From: Iris pallida
Taxonomy: Eukaryota; Streptophyta; Magnoliopsida; Asparagales; Iridaceae
Direction: 5' to 3'
DNA: 64,000 nt
Assembly (NCBI GenBank): GCA_029216955.1
Contig: JANAVB010010791.1
Span: 10,021,721 to 10,085,720, forward strand
The stretch's first letter is position 1; every line of letters begins with the position of its first letter. Shown here in pieces: positions 47,007 through 58,411 of this stretch. The notes beneath the pieces were generated by a model. That model saw nothing but the letters and a program-made list of their open reading frames with translations, ran no database searches and was not told the origin of the DNA. A program made the position numbers and the translations under genes.

Positions 47007-48209
47007 CTACCCATAAGGTGATAAGCATGAGGAATCAGGACAATCAAGGTATACAGAAAAAGAGATACCTTGTGAGTCAAATAGGTGTGGATACCGTGAT
47101 CGGATATCATCCTCACGTTCCCACATTGACTCTCCCAAGGAGTGATGACCCCAAGCAACACGGACAAGACTAATTTTTTGGTTCTTGAGTATCTTCTCTC
47201 TTCGGTCCAAAATGGACACAGGCTGTTCCTCGTAAGACAGGTTGGTACCAACAACCAGCTCAGAATGATCGAGGATATGACTTGGGTCCGATATATACCT
47301 ACGTAATTGAGATATATGAAACACGTCATGCACCTCTCGTAACGAAGGTGGGAGGGATAAACGATAAGCAACATCGCCTATCCGATCAAGGATAACAAAT
47401 GGGCCCACGTACCGCGGACTCAATTTCCTGCGAACGCCAAATCTAATGACCCCACGAGTAGGTGAGATCCGCAAGAATATGTGGTCCCCAATAGAGAACT
47501 CTAGCGGCCTACGATGCTGGTCTGCCCAATGACGATGTCGATCCTGCACAACACGAAGTCGCTCTCTAATTCCTTTAACCACTTCAACCGTCTGGACAAT
47601 CATTTCCGGGCCTAACATCTTCCTCTCTCCGATATCATCCCATGCAAGCGGTGACCTGCACTTCTTACCATATAGTGCTTCAAATGACGCCATCTGGATA
47701 CTGGCTTGATAACTATTGTTGTATGAGAACTCGACCAAGTGCAGGTGACTCTCCCAAGACCCTCCAAAATCTAGAGTGAAAGCTCGCAACATATCTTCTA
47801 AAGTCTGAATCGTTCTTTCCGATTGCCCATCCGTCTGCGGATGGTAGGCCGTGCTAAATCTTAACTTGGTACCCAGACTATGATGTAAGCTCTTCCAGAA
47901 ATATGATGTAAAGCGGGTATCTCGATCCGACACAATACTAACAGGAACTCCATGCTGTCTGACTATCTGTTGCATATATAACTCCGCCAACTTTTCTGTA
48001 GATTGCCCTACTCTGAAAGGAAGAAAGTGTGCTACCTTCGTAAGTCGGTCCACTATTACCCAAATAGCATCCTTACCACTTGGTGATCTCGGTAAACCGG
48101 TCACAAAGTCCATTGTAATATGCTCCCATTTCCATTCTAGAATAGGAAGCGGTTGTAATAACCAGCTGGCCTCTGCTGTTCTGCCTTCACTTGCTGACAT
48201 ACCAAGCAA
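47007..48209 (-). CDS. Gypsy integrase with chromodomain (fragment of broken pol)
   Basis: 400 codons. Integrase core catalytic residues are D34 (MDFVTGLP), D95 (SDRDTRF) and E131 (DGQSERTIQ), all present. A GPF module lies at 269-271 (RYVGPFVIL). Residues 326-377 ([13 protein letters not shown] ... [15 protein letters not shown]) match the chromodomain-like tail of Tekay chromoviruses, which directs integration to heterochromatin. The first 15 or so residues come from the wrong frame, because a single-base shift at about 48161-48166 separates this piece from the upstream HHCC part. The natural pol end is probably near 47078. Confidence 0.93.
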   Translation of the reverse strand: MLGMSASEGRTAEASWLLQPLPILEWKWEHITMDFVTGLPRSPSGKDAIWVIVDRLTKVAHFLPFRVGQSTEKLAELYMQQIVRQHGVPVSIVSDRDTRFTSYFWKSLHHSLGTKLRFSTAYHPQTDGQSERTIQTLEDMLRAFTLDFGGSWESHLHLVEFSYNNSYQASIQMASFEALYGKKCRSPLAWDDIGERKMLGPEMIVQTVEVVKGIRERLRVVQDRHRHWADQHRRPLEFSIGDHIFLRISPTRGVIRFGVRRKLSPRYVGPFVILDRIGDVAYRLSLPPSLREVHDVFHISQLRRYISDPSHILDHSELVVGTNLSYEEQPVSILDRREKILKNQKISLVRVAWGHHSLGESMWEREDDIRSRYPHLFDSQGISFSVYLDCPDSSCLSPYG

Positions 48210-48778
48210 CGGGAAACAAATCTAGCGATCTCCCTCTTCATCCCGTTCCACCAGAAATGCTGCTTGAGATCTTGGTACATCTTGGTCCCTCCAGGGTGAA
48301 TAGAATACTGAGAACTGTGAGCTTCTGCCATAACCTCCTGTCTGATATCTCTAATAGGCACACATAGACGTGATCCAAACCTAAGTGTACCATCTTCATG
48401 AATTCTCATCTCCTTCCTGAGTCCTGACTCATATTCTGCCCTAAGCTTCTGAATCCTCGGGTCCTGTGCCTGAGCTACCTTGATCCTGCCTACCAAGTCG
48501 GATTGAACTTGCAGACTTGTTAGAACTCCTACATCACTAGAAAGTATAACTTCGATGCCCATCTCCTGAAGGTCTTCTAAGATATGTCTCTGTGTTGTCA
48601 ACATAAATGCGCCGCCTCTTCTGCTGAGAGCGTCTGCTACTACATTCGCCTTGCCTGGATGATACTGAAGCTCCACGTCATAATCCTTAATCAACTCCAA
48701 CCATCTCCTCTGCCTCATGTTCAGTTCCTTCTGAGTAAAGATGTACTTCAGACTTTTATGATCTGTATACATCTCCAC
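48137..48778 (-). CDS. Gypsy RNase H end and integrase zinc-binding domain (fragment)
   Basis: 213 codons in the same frame as the large gag-pol ORF, from which it is separated by a single TAA (48790-48788). [19 protein letters not shown] and the [13 protein letters not shown] segment are RNase H; H154, H161, C191 and C194 form the integrase HHCC zinc-binding domain. It ends out of frame after RPAG, where the one-base shift occurs. Confidence 0.93.
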   Translation of the reverse strand: MEMYTDHKSLKYIFTQKELNMRQRRWLELIKDYDVELQYHPGKANVVADALSRRGGAFMLTTQRHILEDLQEMGIEVILSSDVGVLTSLQVQSDLVGRIKVAQAQDPRIQKLRAEYESGLRKEMRIHEDGTLRFGSRLCVPIRDIRQEVMAEAHSSQYSIHPGGTKMYQDLKQHFWWNGMKREIARFVSRCLVCQQVKAEQQRPAGYYNRFLF

Positions 48779-48787
48779 TCGGTCACC

Positions 48788-51700
48788 TTATAAGTAATGC
48801 CTCCATAGCTTCAGAGCAAACACTACTGTCGCTAACTCCAAATCATGAGTTAGGTAATTCTTCTCGTGGTCCCGAAGCTGCCTAGATGCATATGCTATCA
48901 CCTTCCCATGCAGCATAAGGACACATCCTAGTCCTTTACCTGACGCATCACAATATACTGTAAAACCTCCGGGTCCAACTGGCAATGTAAGAATAGGTGC
49001 TGATATCAACTTCTGCTTCAAAGTCTCGAATGATGCCTGACATTCTGCCGACCAAACGAATGGTACATTCTTCCGGGTCAAGCAGGTCATGGGTGCTGAA
49101 AGCCTTACAAAGTCTGACACAAACCTTCTATAATATCCTGCCAATTCCAAGAAACTCCACACATCTGCTACGGTCTTGGGTACTGGCCAACTTTCTACTG
49201 CTTCTATCTTCCTGGGATCTACTGCTACTCCAGCTCCTGATATGATGTGACCTAAAAATAAAATATGATCCGACCAAAACTCATACTTGCTGAGCTTGGC
49301 ATACAACTGGTTCTCTCTCAGAACTTGCAACACTTTCTTGAGGTGGTCTTCATGCTCCTCTTCACTAGCAGAGTATACGAGAATGTCGTCAAGAAACACA
49401 TCGACAAACTGGTCTATGTATGGCATAAAGATGCGATTCATCAAATCCATGAATATCGCTGGAGTATTGGTCAAACCAAATGGCATTACTAAGAATTCAT
49501 AATGCCCATACTTCGACCTGAATGCTGTCTTGAGAATATCCTCCTTCCGAACCCTCACCTGATGGTACCCTGAACGAAGATCTATCTTGGAGAAAACTCT
49601 AGCTTTGCTCAACTGATCAAATAAGTCGTCGATCCTGGGTAATGGGTACTTGTTCTTAACTGTTGCCGCGTTAAGCTTCCTGTAGTCAATACACAATCTG
49701 GATGACCCATCCTTCTTCCCCACAAGTACCACTGGTGCTGCCCATGGTGATACGCTAGCTTGGATGAACTTCTTCTCCTTCAGTTCCTCTATATGCTGAT
49801 ATACCTTGGCCTGCTTTGAATCCGCCATTCTGTAAACTCGATCTGATATCGGTTTAGTTCCTGGTGCCAATTCTATACTGAACTCAATATCTCTGACTGG
49901 TGGTAGACCTGGAAGTTCTTCAGGAAATACGTCTAGAAATTCTTCAACTACCTTCGGGATCTGAACTCCTTCCATTGCCGCCACTATTCCCTGCTCTTGC
50001 TGAGTCGCCTCTGATCTGACTAAGGTGAACCGCTTCATGCCTGGAATATCAAAAGATACACTCCCTCTACGATAATCTATTGTCGCATGACTGTCTTTCA
50101 GCCAGTCCATGCCTAAGATAACATCGAAATTTCTAACAGGAAATTCTATCAACCGGGCGGGTAAGGAATGCCCGCAAATTACAATGCTACATGCTAGAAT
50201 AACTCTACTAACTCCTACGAGCCCATTACCAGTGAGTACATTCAACCTCCCTGGCAATGCCTCGAACTCCATTCCTAGCCGTGTCGCAAATCGTGCAGAT
50301 ATAAATGAATAGGATGCTCCCGAATCAAACAATGCTACTGCGGGATATGAGGCGACAAGAATGTTACCTGCCACAACATCTTCCGATGCCAATGCCTCTT
50401 CCAAGGACAGAGTGAATGCCTGCCCTCGACCTCCTTGCTGATTTCCCTGCTGCGGCCTAGCCTGATGCTGCTGCTGGCCCCTGCCTTGATGATGCTGGGG
50501 TGGTCTATGCTGGTATTGCTGCATCGGTGGTCCCTGCTGCCGAAACATCTGAGCCTGCGGTACTAATGGACGCTGTGCCAACGGCCTTACTGCCATCGCT
50601 GGCCCTCGATATTGGCCTGCCCCTGGTGCTGGCAGAGCAAGAAACTGTTGCCCTGGTCCTCCTGACCTCGAATTCATGGGACATGTGGTAACCCGATGGT
50701 CTGGATTTCCACATATCAGACACAATCCATTCAATGTCCGACACACATCTCTAGTGTGCCCCATCTTCCCATAATAAGTGCAGCCCGCCGGGGGTTGCTG
50801 GTTCTTCCTCTGTTGCTGTTGCTGCTGCCTGGGTGGTGGTGCTGGTCCTCGTATCGCCACATCGTGGATACGAATGCCAGTGGATGGTGCTGTTGTTCGG
50901 GGCGCTGCTCCCCCTCCTCCTTCAATCTGACTGTGGGATCTCTTCTGATCCCCAGTCCTTACTGTAAGCCTCTGAATGGTGATCTCATGCCTTCGAGTTG
51001 CCGTCAATACTTCATCAAAAGTTTGGTAATTGTGCCCCTCTATCAATTGCAAGAGCTTAAGATGGAACCCTTGCTGAAACCTCATGGCCCTCTGGTGCTC
51101 TGTTGCTACCATCTCTGGGGCGAATCTACTCAATCTGTAGAACTCCGCTGCATAAGCATCTACAGTCTTGCCGGCCTGCCTGAGGTTGATAAACTTCTGT
51201 TGTAGCTCGAACTGTGCCACAACTCCATAGTACTTGGTCTTGAATCTTGCTGTGAAATCGTCCCAAGCCACATGACGTCTGATGCCTACTTCCTCTGATT
51301 CCCACCAATCACGTGCGAGATCCTGAAGTAACAACTTCACTAGATCCACACGTTCTTCTGCCGGTACCTTAGCTGCTGTTAGGATAGCCTCAATATCCTT
51401 AAGCCATGCATCTGCTGAGATGGCATCCTTCGTGCCCTCGAAACGGCGGGAGTTGTACTTGCAAAACCTGGCTGATGCTCCTGAATCAGTCCTCGCTCCT
51501 CTTTCCAATGCCGTCTGCAATTCTTGGTTGAGTAGCACATTCTGCTCTTGTAGCTGAGTGTGCATGCGTTGCTGGGCCAACATCTGATGTTGCTGAGTAG
51601 CCATCATTCCTCTCATGATCTCCAGAAGGGCTGGTGTGTTCACTTGGGTAGGTGGAACTGTTGGTGGTGGTGGAACATCCGGATACTGCGATCCAGCTGC

Positions 51701-51907
51701 TGGTTCCACTATCACTTCTTCCTGGGTAGCCTCCTGAGGTGAGACTGGCCCTTGTTGCTGACCAACAGGGTCAGGTTGTCCATGTTGCTCCTGCTGTTGC
51801 CCAGCTCTGACTGCTGCGGACGAAGTGCCCCTAAGAAAAGGGACAAGAGAACAATCAAACAACCGGACATGAAGGATCGATGAAGTCAAAGGATACCGGA
51901 ATCTCAA
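48788..51907 (-). CDS. Gypsy gag-protease-reverse transcriptase-RNase H polyprotein
   Basis: 1039 codons. Gag domain about residues 145-315 ([20 protein letters not shown] ... WWE). Two zinc knuckles: 376-389 ([14 protein letters not shown], second cysteine replaced by tyrosine) and 396-409 ([14 protein letters not shown], intact). Protease DSGA at 528-531. Reverse transcriptase about 680-890 with polymerase motif FLDD (838-841). RNase H starts at about 980 (CDASG). It ends at a premature TAA inside RNase H. The listed first codon is TTG; the first in-frame ATG is residue 98, so the original gag start has been lost or lies across a shift or splice. A plant-like acceptor TTTTCTTAG (complement of 51831-51839) precedes the residue-27 region. 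Confidence 0.93.
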   Translation of the reverse strand: MRFRYPLTSSILHVRLFDCSLVPFLRGTSSAAVRAGQQQEQHGQPDPVGQQQGPVSPQEATQEEVIVEPAAGSQYPDVPPPPTVPPTQVNTPALLEIMRGMMATQQHQMLAQQRMHTQLQEQNVLLNQELQTALERGARTDSGASARFCKYNSRRFEGTKDAISADAWLKDIEAILTAAKVPAEERVDLVKLLLQDLARDWWESEEVGIRRHVAWDDFTARFKTKYYGVVAQFELQQKFINLRQAGKTVDAYAAEFYRLSRFAPEMVATEHQRAMRFQQGFHLKLLQLIEGHNYQTFDEVLTATRRHEITIQRLTVRTGDQKRSHSQIEGGGGAAPRTTAPSTGIRIHDVAIRGPAPPPRQQQQQQRKNQQPPAGCTYYGKMGHTRDVCRTLNGLCLICGNPDHRVTTCPMNSRSGGPGQQFLALPAPGAGQYRGPAMAVRPLAQRPLVPQAQMFRQQGPPMQQYQHRPPQHHQGRGQQQHQARPQQGNQQGGRGQAFTLSLEEALASEDVVAGNILVASYPAVALFDSGASYSFISARFATRLGMEFEALPGRLNVLTGNGLVGVSRVILACSIVICGHSLPARLIEFPVRNFDVILGMDWLKDSHATIDYRRGSVSFDIPGMKRFTLVRSEATQQEQGIVAAMEGVQIPKVVEEFLDVFPEELPGLPPVRDIEFSIELAPGTKPISDRVYRMADSKQAKVYQHIEELKEKKFIQASVSPWAAPVVLVGKKDGSSRLCIDYRKLNAATVKNKYPLPRIDDLFDQLSKARVFSKIDLRSGYHQVRVRKEDILKTAFRSKYGHYEFLVMPFGLTNTPAIFMDLMNRIFMPYIDQFVDVFLDDILVYSASEEEHEDHLKKVLQVLRENQLYAKLSKYEFWSDHILFLGHIISGAGVAVDPRKIEAVESWPVPKTVADVWSFLELAGYYRRFVSDFVRLSAPMTCLTRKNVPFVWSAECQASFETLKQKLISAPILTLPVGPGGFTVYCDASGKGLGCVLMLHGKVIAYASRQLRDHEKNYLTHDLELATVVFALKLWRHYL

Positions 51908-52002
51908 GCAAGGGTTGAGAATAACGAATCATGAGATCAAGGAGGAAAATGCGTGTGAATGAGACATCCTATAAATCAAAACACCCCACAAGTCTGAAAT
52001 CA

Positions 52003-52023
52003 GACCTGCATGGGCCACCACTA
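52003..52023 (-). promoter_or_regulatory. Primer-binding-like block of element D
   Basis: Minus strand TAGTGGTGGCCCATG followed by CAGGTC, seven bases from the end of the 5' LTR. It is nearly identical to the blocks beside the LTRs of E3, B, F and C. The TGGTGGCCCATG part could pair with a tRNA ending ...CCACCA, but I could not match it to a plant tRNA from memory. Confidence 0.55.
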
Positions 52024-52029
52024 AAACCT

Positions 52030-55000
52030 TGTCACGCCCCAGAACCAGAATACTGGAGAGCGGGGGAATGACTCAGCCAGCTACGTATTACGGGTAGATG
52101 AATACCGTATAATACGATCAATGCTGTCTAACCAGACGAGGGGGTGCATACTACATAAAAGTCTTACTATGGTCATTTCGCATCTATTGTCTCAATCATT
52201 CAAATAAGAAACAGTAATACAGAACATGTAAGATAAAGCAGTAAGGCGTCCCAAACGCTCAGTCAGAATGTTCTGGAAATCTGGCTTTACAAAACATAGC
52301 CAGATGGTATAGTAAGGTATACACAATTGTTATCAGCTGCAGTCTGACTTAGTTACAATCATGCAAAAGTAAGTACAAGACGATCCGACCAACATGTCGG
52401 TACCAAACGGCTAAGTATAAAGTAAATGACAAAATGAGCGGTGAAGTAAGAAAACCCACTCGAGTCCTCCTGCGATCATTCTTCTACTATTGACCATCTT
52501 GGTGGTGGAAGGAAGCTGGATCCTCGGGGACCGGCTCTAAATCTGGCCATGCAAAACCAGAGAGGTTAGACCTCTAATAGAAAGTACCACAAGGAAGGAC
52601 GATATGAAGGACTAAACCAGTAAGTAAAAGAATATAATGATAATAGATCTCTGCTTTCTACTAGGATTCATATCACATCACGATACTTCGAACCAACCTC
52701 CCAACCAAACAAGGACAGAAGTTGGCCCGTCATGTCCTGACATTCTGATCATCCCAGTTAGGTAACAGAGTAGTACAGTACACAAACAAATCATCTTGAA
52801 CGGCCAATCAACTACCACGGCTTGCTAATGTGAGTTCCAAGTTATCCTGGAATTATACAATTAGGGATTCCTCAGTTCTTACTATGTACGAGCAAGGCTA
52901 GTCTATCCAGTTAACCATGTACGCCATGCATGAATTAGACGAGTCCTAGCAGGACGCCCGTCAATATACAATATACAATAATAATAAAAGCAGATACTGC
53001 TCCCTGCCCGTGTGGCAGGTTTACAGTATCTGTGGGGACCAGCCGGCCCGTCGGGTACTACTCGTCCTAAGGGGGCTGCCATGTAAGAACTCGGAAATCC
53101 ATTCTCTCCATGCCATCATTATTTTATTTAACTTAATAGTCTCTACGTTAAGCAAAATCCCATGCCGTGGATCATGGTCATTCAAATGAGTACTTTTGTA
53201 CGGGGTACGATATGCGCAACTCTACAATGATACCCGTGCGGCTATGTTGTAGGTCTTACATAGCGTGATGCAACAATCAAATCTAACCACGGAGTAATCA
53301 TGCCTTGACCATAAAGTACATATGCTAGTTTTTGTAAGAAAATAAATAACTAAATAAATAAATAAATAAATAATTTGAAGCCCGCATGTGCCTGTATGCC
53401 AATATCCGGGATCGGCTAATCGAGTACAATAGTTCATTACATGAACGTGTCTCATTCATTTATTTCAATAAGACGACTAGCCAGTCTCTTAGTTCCAACT
53501 AGGAACGCATGATCAATTATTAGTCAATGTCATAATCATTATCAATGGTGACAAGGCATGAAAGTCCATCAATATTACATGGGGTCGGGTCTATAACTCT
53601 CAGGATTAAGTTCTAGTCATACTGGGTATCCATGGATCAATCAGGACACAAGGCACATTCTACATAACAATCCATTTTAACAAATTTAACATATCATGAT
53701 TTATCAAGAAATTCACGCAAAAGGCGTAAGGATATAATAGAAGAATTATCATGCCATCATTAAATGAATAGGTTGTGGAATAAATAAAAACACCCAGGTC
53801 AGGAAGTCACGCCAACAAGTCTATGCTAAGGCCAAAAGTCACGCAAGAAGTCTATGCTAAGACCAACAAGTCACGCTAAGTCTAGTAGGAGTGAGCGTGT
53901 AACAGCGTGAGCGTGAAAAAGTAATTCACGCTGGCATGCACAGTGTGAGCGTGAAGAGAAATTCACGCACGCTCAAGTGAGCATGAAAAGGTGACGAGAA
54001 ATCCACGCACGCAAGGATGTGCGTGACTAAAAATACACGCACGCTCATGGATGTGTGTGTGACTGAAAATACACGCACGCTCATGAGAACTTTAGCGTGA
54101 CTAAAAATACACGCACGCTCATGAGAACGTTAGCGTGACTAAAAATACATGCACGCTCATGAGAACGTTAGCGTGACTAAAAATACACGCACGCTCATGA
54201 GAACGTTAGCGTGACTAAAAATACACGTACGCTCATAAGAACGTTAGCGTGACTAAAAATACACGCTAACATGTAAGAACATGAGCGTGACTAAAAATCC
54301 ATGCAGACACGTAGAGACGTGTGCGTGACTAAAAATACACGCAGCCACGTAAGAACGTGTGCGTGACTAAAAATACACGCAGCCACGTAAGAACGTGTGC
54401 GTGACTAAAAATACACGCAGCCACGTAAGAACGTGTGCGTGACTGGGCCTTCGTCCCAAGCCAGAAAACGAAGTTCCCAGCCAGAAGACACGCTAAGTTG
54501 GGGGATCAAAACCCATGAATAGCCAAAATGTAACAACTTAGATCTAGAGAAAACCAGCCATAGAAATCAAAAATGCCAAGCACTAAACTCTCTCAGGATC
54601 ATGAGAGGAAGAGTAATGATCCATAAAAATGGATGAAGGAGAAGCAAGATTGCACTTGCCTTCTCCTGCTGCTGGTAGGTGGGAAAGTGATGAGAGGAAG
54701 AAGAAGAAGTAATGGTGGAGAAGAAGTAAATGAGGAGAAAGAATGGAGGGGGTGGCTTTAAATATGGAAGAGTGGTAGGTGGGAGACTAATGGGCCGGGT
54801 TTTAGGGGAGTCATCCAAGGCCAAACCCGAAAGCAACACAAGGAGGTAAAAAGCAAAAAATTGCAGGAAATTAATTAACATGAAAATTAAAGAGCAGATA
54901 ATAAAATTACAGAAAATAAAGTGCAGAAAATAAAATGCAGGTAATTAATTAACATGAAAATTATAGAAATTTAAATACAGGATAATACATGATAAATATT

Positions 55001-55061
55001 AAATAAATACATTCAAGCAATATACGTATTAAAATACGTATTCTGGGAACGGGGAGTAACA
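52030..55061 (-). repeat. Element D, 5' LTR (right copy)
   Basis: 3032 bp, TGTCACGCCCCAG ... GGGGAGTAACA. It is 39 bp longer than the left copy, explained by one extra 38-bp unit in its minisatellite. On the minus strand a TATA-like ATATTTAAAG (complement of 54757-54766), followed by a C/T-rich stretch, is a plausible core promoter of the element. Confidence 0.95.
54026..54441. repeat. 38-bp minisatellite in D 5' LTR, eleven units
   Basis: One 36-bp and ten 38-bp units, homologous to 45841-46216. The unit number and the order of variant units differ between the two LTRs of the same element. Confidence 0.9.
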
Positions 55062-55066
55062 CTCGT

Positions 55067-55329
55067 GATAGTGTCCGTATTGTTATGTGTCTAGGCTAAG
55101 CAAAGACGGGTTCATCGGAGCCACCCACCTTAGCGATGTTCGTATCGGCCGAACGATACTCCGAGCGCGCCTTTGAAAGTCTAAGTCTGGATTCATCTTG
55201 ACGGTCAAATGTAAGCCTTGCATCGATTCTTCATCAGGTCGATGCCAACTCTTCGGGTCGACGGCTCGTTCGAGTCGTTGCACTTGCTGTTTGAATCGGC
55301 GTTCCGCTAGGACGGAGCGGGTCGTTACA
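55067..55329 (-). repeat. Element G, 5' LTR (right copy), remainder
   Basis: Continues the alignment with 30872-31134 (CTAGGCTAAGCAAAGACGGG ... GGGTCGTTACA) after the D insertion, then the CACCC duplication (55330-55334). Confidence 0.9.
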
Positions 55330-55334
55330 CACCC

Positions 55335-57012
55335 TGCTGCTGTCGGAGCTGATACTCCCTTTTGCAGTCGACATCCTGTCGCCACCCTAGCTACAGTGCC
55401 CCCCCGGAGATGCTACAGCCACAATGACTGATACGTGTGCACGCATGTACAGCTACAGCGATAACGGTTCCGTACGTCGTGTACCTCGCCGATGACCCCC
55501 CATGGCTCCGACGACCACCGGCGAGCCCTGACGCACCCCAGCGCTCCCCTTCGCTATTGCAGCGCGTCGTATGTGATGGCAGGGTACCTGTACGCGCCCA
55601 TCCCACACGCGCGAGCGAGGTCGTGCTTCGCCACCCGCGCCCCTACGAGACTGTGGGACTCCGACGAATACTTCTGAGCTTCCACGCTCCTCCTCGATGC
55701 GTACAACAGTCGATTCGTGCATTTTGGACGAGATCGCCGTGACGCACGTATTGGAGAAGTTAGAATTTACGTTTCGTGGCAGCAACTTCACACGTGTTTT
55801 CTGGGCTATCCGACCGTTGGATCGTCGCACTCTTTCTTCCGTTGCAATCTCGATATATCTCTCTGCCTCCCCCTAAAGTTTCAGCCATTAATTCGTTTGT
55901 TTGATGTCAAAATCGGCCGCCAAGTTGCCCGAATAATTGTGTTTATTTTTGGACAGTTTTGTGGGACCAACTTCGTGGACTTGTATCTCCACCGTCGCAG
56001 CTCTGTTTGATGTGCCATCAATTCCTATGCATAGCTGGTATAACCATTTTCTTGTCCCTCAAGTTTCGTATAATTGTGAGCCCGTTTGATTGGTTGAATT
56101 TGACGCTAAAGTTGGCTGTCCAAATTCGTAATTTCTAACTTGTAAAATTTTAATTTTAGACCCGGGACTCCGGATTCAAATTCTTACACCACCAGTAGAT
56201 TCGTGGTATCGTTCTGGCACGAATTCATATAAAGTTTATTAGATTTGGAGGACATGGACCCTGGCACGTATTTCGGTACAAAGTGGGCCCCACAATCCGG
56301 GTCAACGAACCATTTTGAGATTGGCTCATGGGAATCTGATTCCGGATACACAGTTGAGTTCGTATCGTCATTCTGGATCGATTGACATATACTTTTCTAG
56401 ATTTAGTAGACTTTGGTGTTGGCACGTATTTCCGTGCAAACCGGATTCCAATGTCCGGGTCAATAGACTATTTTGAGATCGGCTCATCGGAATCCAATTT
56501 TGAATGTACCATTGGATTTGTATCGTCATTCTGAATCCGTGGACGTATAATTTGTTAGGTTTAGTAGCCTTTTATCCTGACACATTTTTGGATGTAAAGT
56601 GGGTCCAACGACGACATCATTTTGATCCGAAATTATCGTTTTATCTCTGTGTCCAAATTAGACTTATGGATAGTCTATTCTAGCTAATTTGACCATTCTG
56701 AACACGTTGGTGATGTTAGTTTCATCATTCGATAACGTCTATAGATATTTTCTTTATGTATCACTATTAGTTATAATTAATTCTTATTATGTTCATAATT
56801 CAGAATTCGTGCAATGAAACTGAGATCAGTCGATTCCAGTGATCTCACATCGCTGAAATTGACAAGATGATCATATGGATCACTATGATAAGATTGTTAA
56901 CCTTCTGGTTGATCATCTTGTCTCGATTTGCGTGTCATATGTTTCAATATACGAATAACGAGGTGCAACTTGATATTTTAATAATCTATAACTTGTAATT
57001 CATATTATTATG

Positions 57013-57054
<42 letters not shown>

Positions 57055-58411
57055 TTTTTAAAACTCTAAATGATTTTGGTTTCTAGTATTACCTAATAAT
57101 AGTTTACAAATAAAATTATAGTTTCTAAATATTATAAATGATTTATAGATAGATATGTATGTGTAGTTATTATTTTCCTTTAAATCGTAAGTCACGACTA
57201 TTATAGCCGTTTCCTATTCCTCATCTCTATTATCGTGCCAAATCCTGATTCTAGACTGTTATATATCAAAGGTTTCTGGATTAAATAGAACTGGCCGCGT
57301 CATTATCTGGGACCACCTTGTGGAACATAGCATCGCTACCTATTCCATGTCGACACGTTCGTGTCGTGCACATCGACTTCCAATTAAATTGAGGCGAGTA
57401 CATTCTCTGATAATGTTTCCCATTTACGATAATTACTATGTTTCATGTACTTAATGTAGATGTACTTGTTTCTCGACACATTGGTCACACGGATTGGTAT
57501 TTACGGATCCCGTCATGATATGTTATTCCCGTGTATTGGTATACCTTGTGCAAGCCCCGTTGTATTTCTTGTGCATTCTATAGACACCATTGCCTGAGAA
57601 GATTTACTACCTTCTCAGAGTATCTCGTGTCATAACGTACCATGGTTGGATCCACTTTACTAGTCGGGACGGGGAGTAGTAGTGTATACATGTGACCATA
57701 CCTTTCCCCTATATGATATTGTTTTCCCGTGAGTGTTAGTCATACATTGCACGTATGACTAGCCAGGCCATATTACCGTGCAAGTTTCCAAGCCGGTCAC
57801 TTGTTAAAACTAGTACTCACTCACATAAATAGATGATTCTTGACCCTTGCACATGCCATGATTGGTTTCTCTTGTTCTTGCTCTAGTTTACTATTTTACC
57901 CTTGCCATGCTATTTTCATGTACCTTTTATTTGTACTTGTATATTTTCTCTATTTACTGTCTTATAGCACTTGTCATTTACTGGAAACTGTTGTTTGGAG
58001 ATGTGCTCGTTCCAATCCTGACTGGATACGTTGAAAAATATTAGGAATTGTTATGCCCCACATTATTGGACAACAAGATGATGCTAGCTGAGACGAATCT
58101 CGATATTCTTTCACAGTGAGTTGTCTTCTGGAAGCTCTAGGATATATTCTTTTCTAGATTTAGGTCTTGTTCATCCGATATGTCTCCGATACATTTTCGG
58201 ATATGTTCGATCTTTTATTAGATTCCATTGTTGTCTTTCTTTCATTTCTTCCATAGTTGTATGTGATTTGAGTATATGATATTTTAGTAGATCGTAGAAT
58301 TGTTTAGATATTTTTGCTGGGTACTTGACAACGTTCTACCGTCGGTACTGCGGCATAGGCCGGGTGTGGCCCACGTACTCATGTCCGAATATCCGGGTGC
58401 GGATCATGACA
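55335..58411 (+). repeat. Element C, 5' LTR remainder
   Basis: Begins with a GC-rich island (55335 to about 55700), then aligns with the B 3' LTR (55840-56960 with 17460-18360; for example GAAACTGAGATCAGTCGATT and GTTGATCATCTTGTCTCGAT in both). It ends GCGGATCATGACA. It holds a TA tract at 57017-57051. Frames of 125 and 101 codons in the GC island overlap one another on both strands and are not convincing. Confidence 0.75.
57017..57051. repeat. (TA)n microsatellite, short
   Basis: About 35 bp of alternating TA inside the C 5' LTR. Confidence 0.95.

Larger units (their letters stand above)
43845..55061 (-). mobile_element. Element D: full-length Tekay/Del-type Gypsy chromovirus
   Basis: LTRs 43845-46837 (2993 bp) and 52030-55061 (3032 bp), flanked by the exact duplication CTCGT (43840-43844 and 55062-55066). 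The minus-strand order gag, zinc knuckle, protease, reverse transcriptase, RNase H, integrase with C-terminal chromodomain is that of chromoviruses. The GAGGACGGAATTTTTTCAAG box before the polypurine tract is a Tekay/Del habit. The pol frame is broken by only one in-frame stop and one single-base shift. In the first 165 bp the LTRs differ at three positions, so the insertion is fairly recent. It sits in the 5' LTR of G. Confidence 0.95.
29050..55329 (-). mobile_element. Element G: non-coding LTR retrotransposon hosting H and D
   Basis: Left LTR 29050-31134 (2085 bp), right LTR 42001-43844 plus 55067-55329 (about 2.1 kb), interior 31135-33881 plus 41649-42000 (about 3.1 kb). Exact 5-bp duplications CACCC flank it (29045-29049, 55330-55334). 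The primer-binding site beside the right LTR shows that G is transcribed on the minus strand, so the right LTR is its 5' LTR. Termini read TGTAACGACCC...GGGCGTGACA on that strand, as in many plant Gypsy elements. No gag or pol frame is present, so it was non-autonomous. Interrupted by Copia H (in the interior) and chromovirus D (in the 5' LTR). Confidence 0.85.

Noticed and set aside
55391..55830. Overlapping ORFs of 61-125 codons on both strands
   Set aside because: GC-rich LTR island of element C; same reasons as for the B island.
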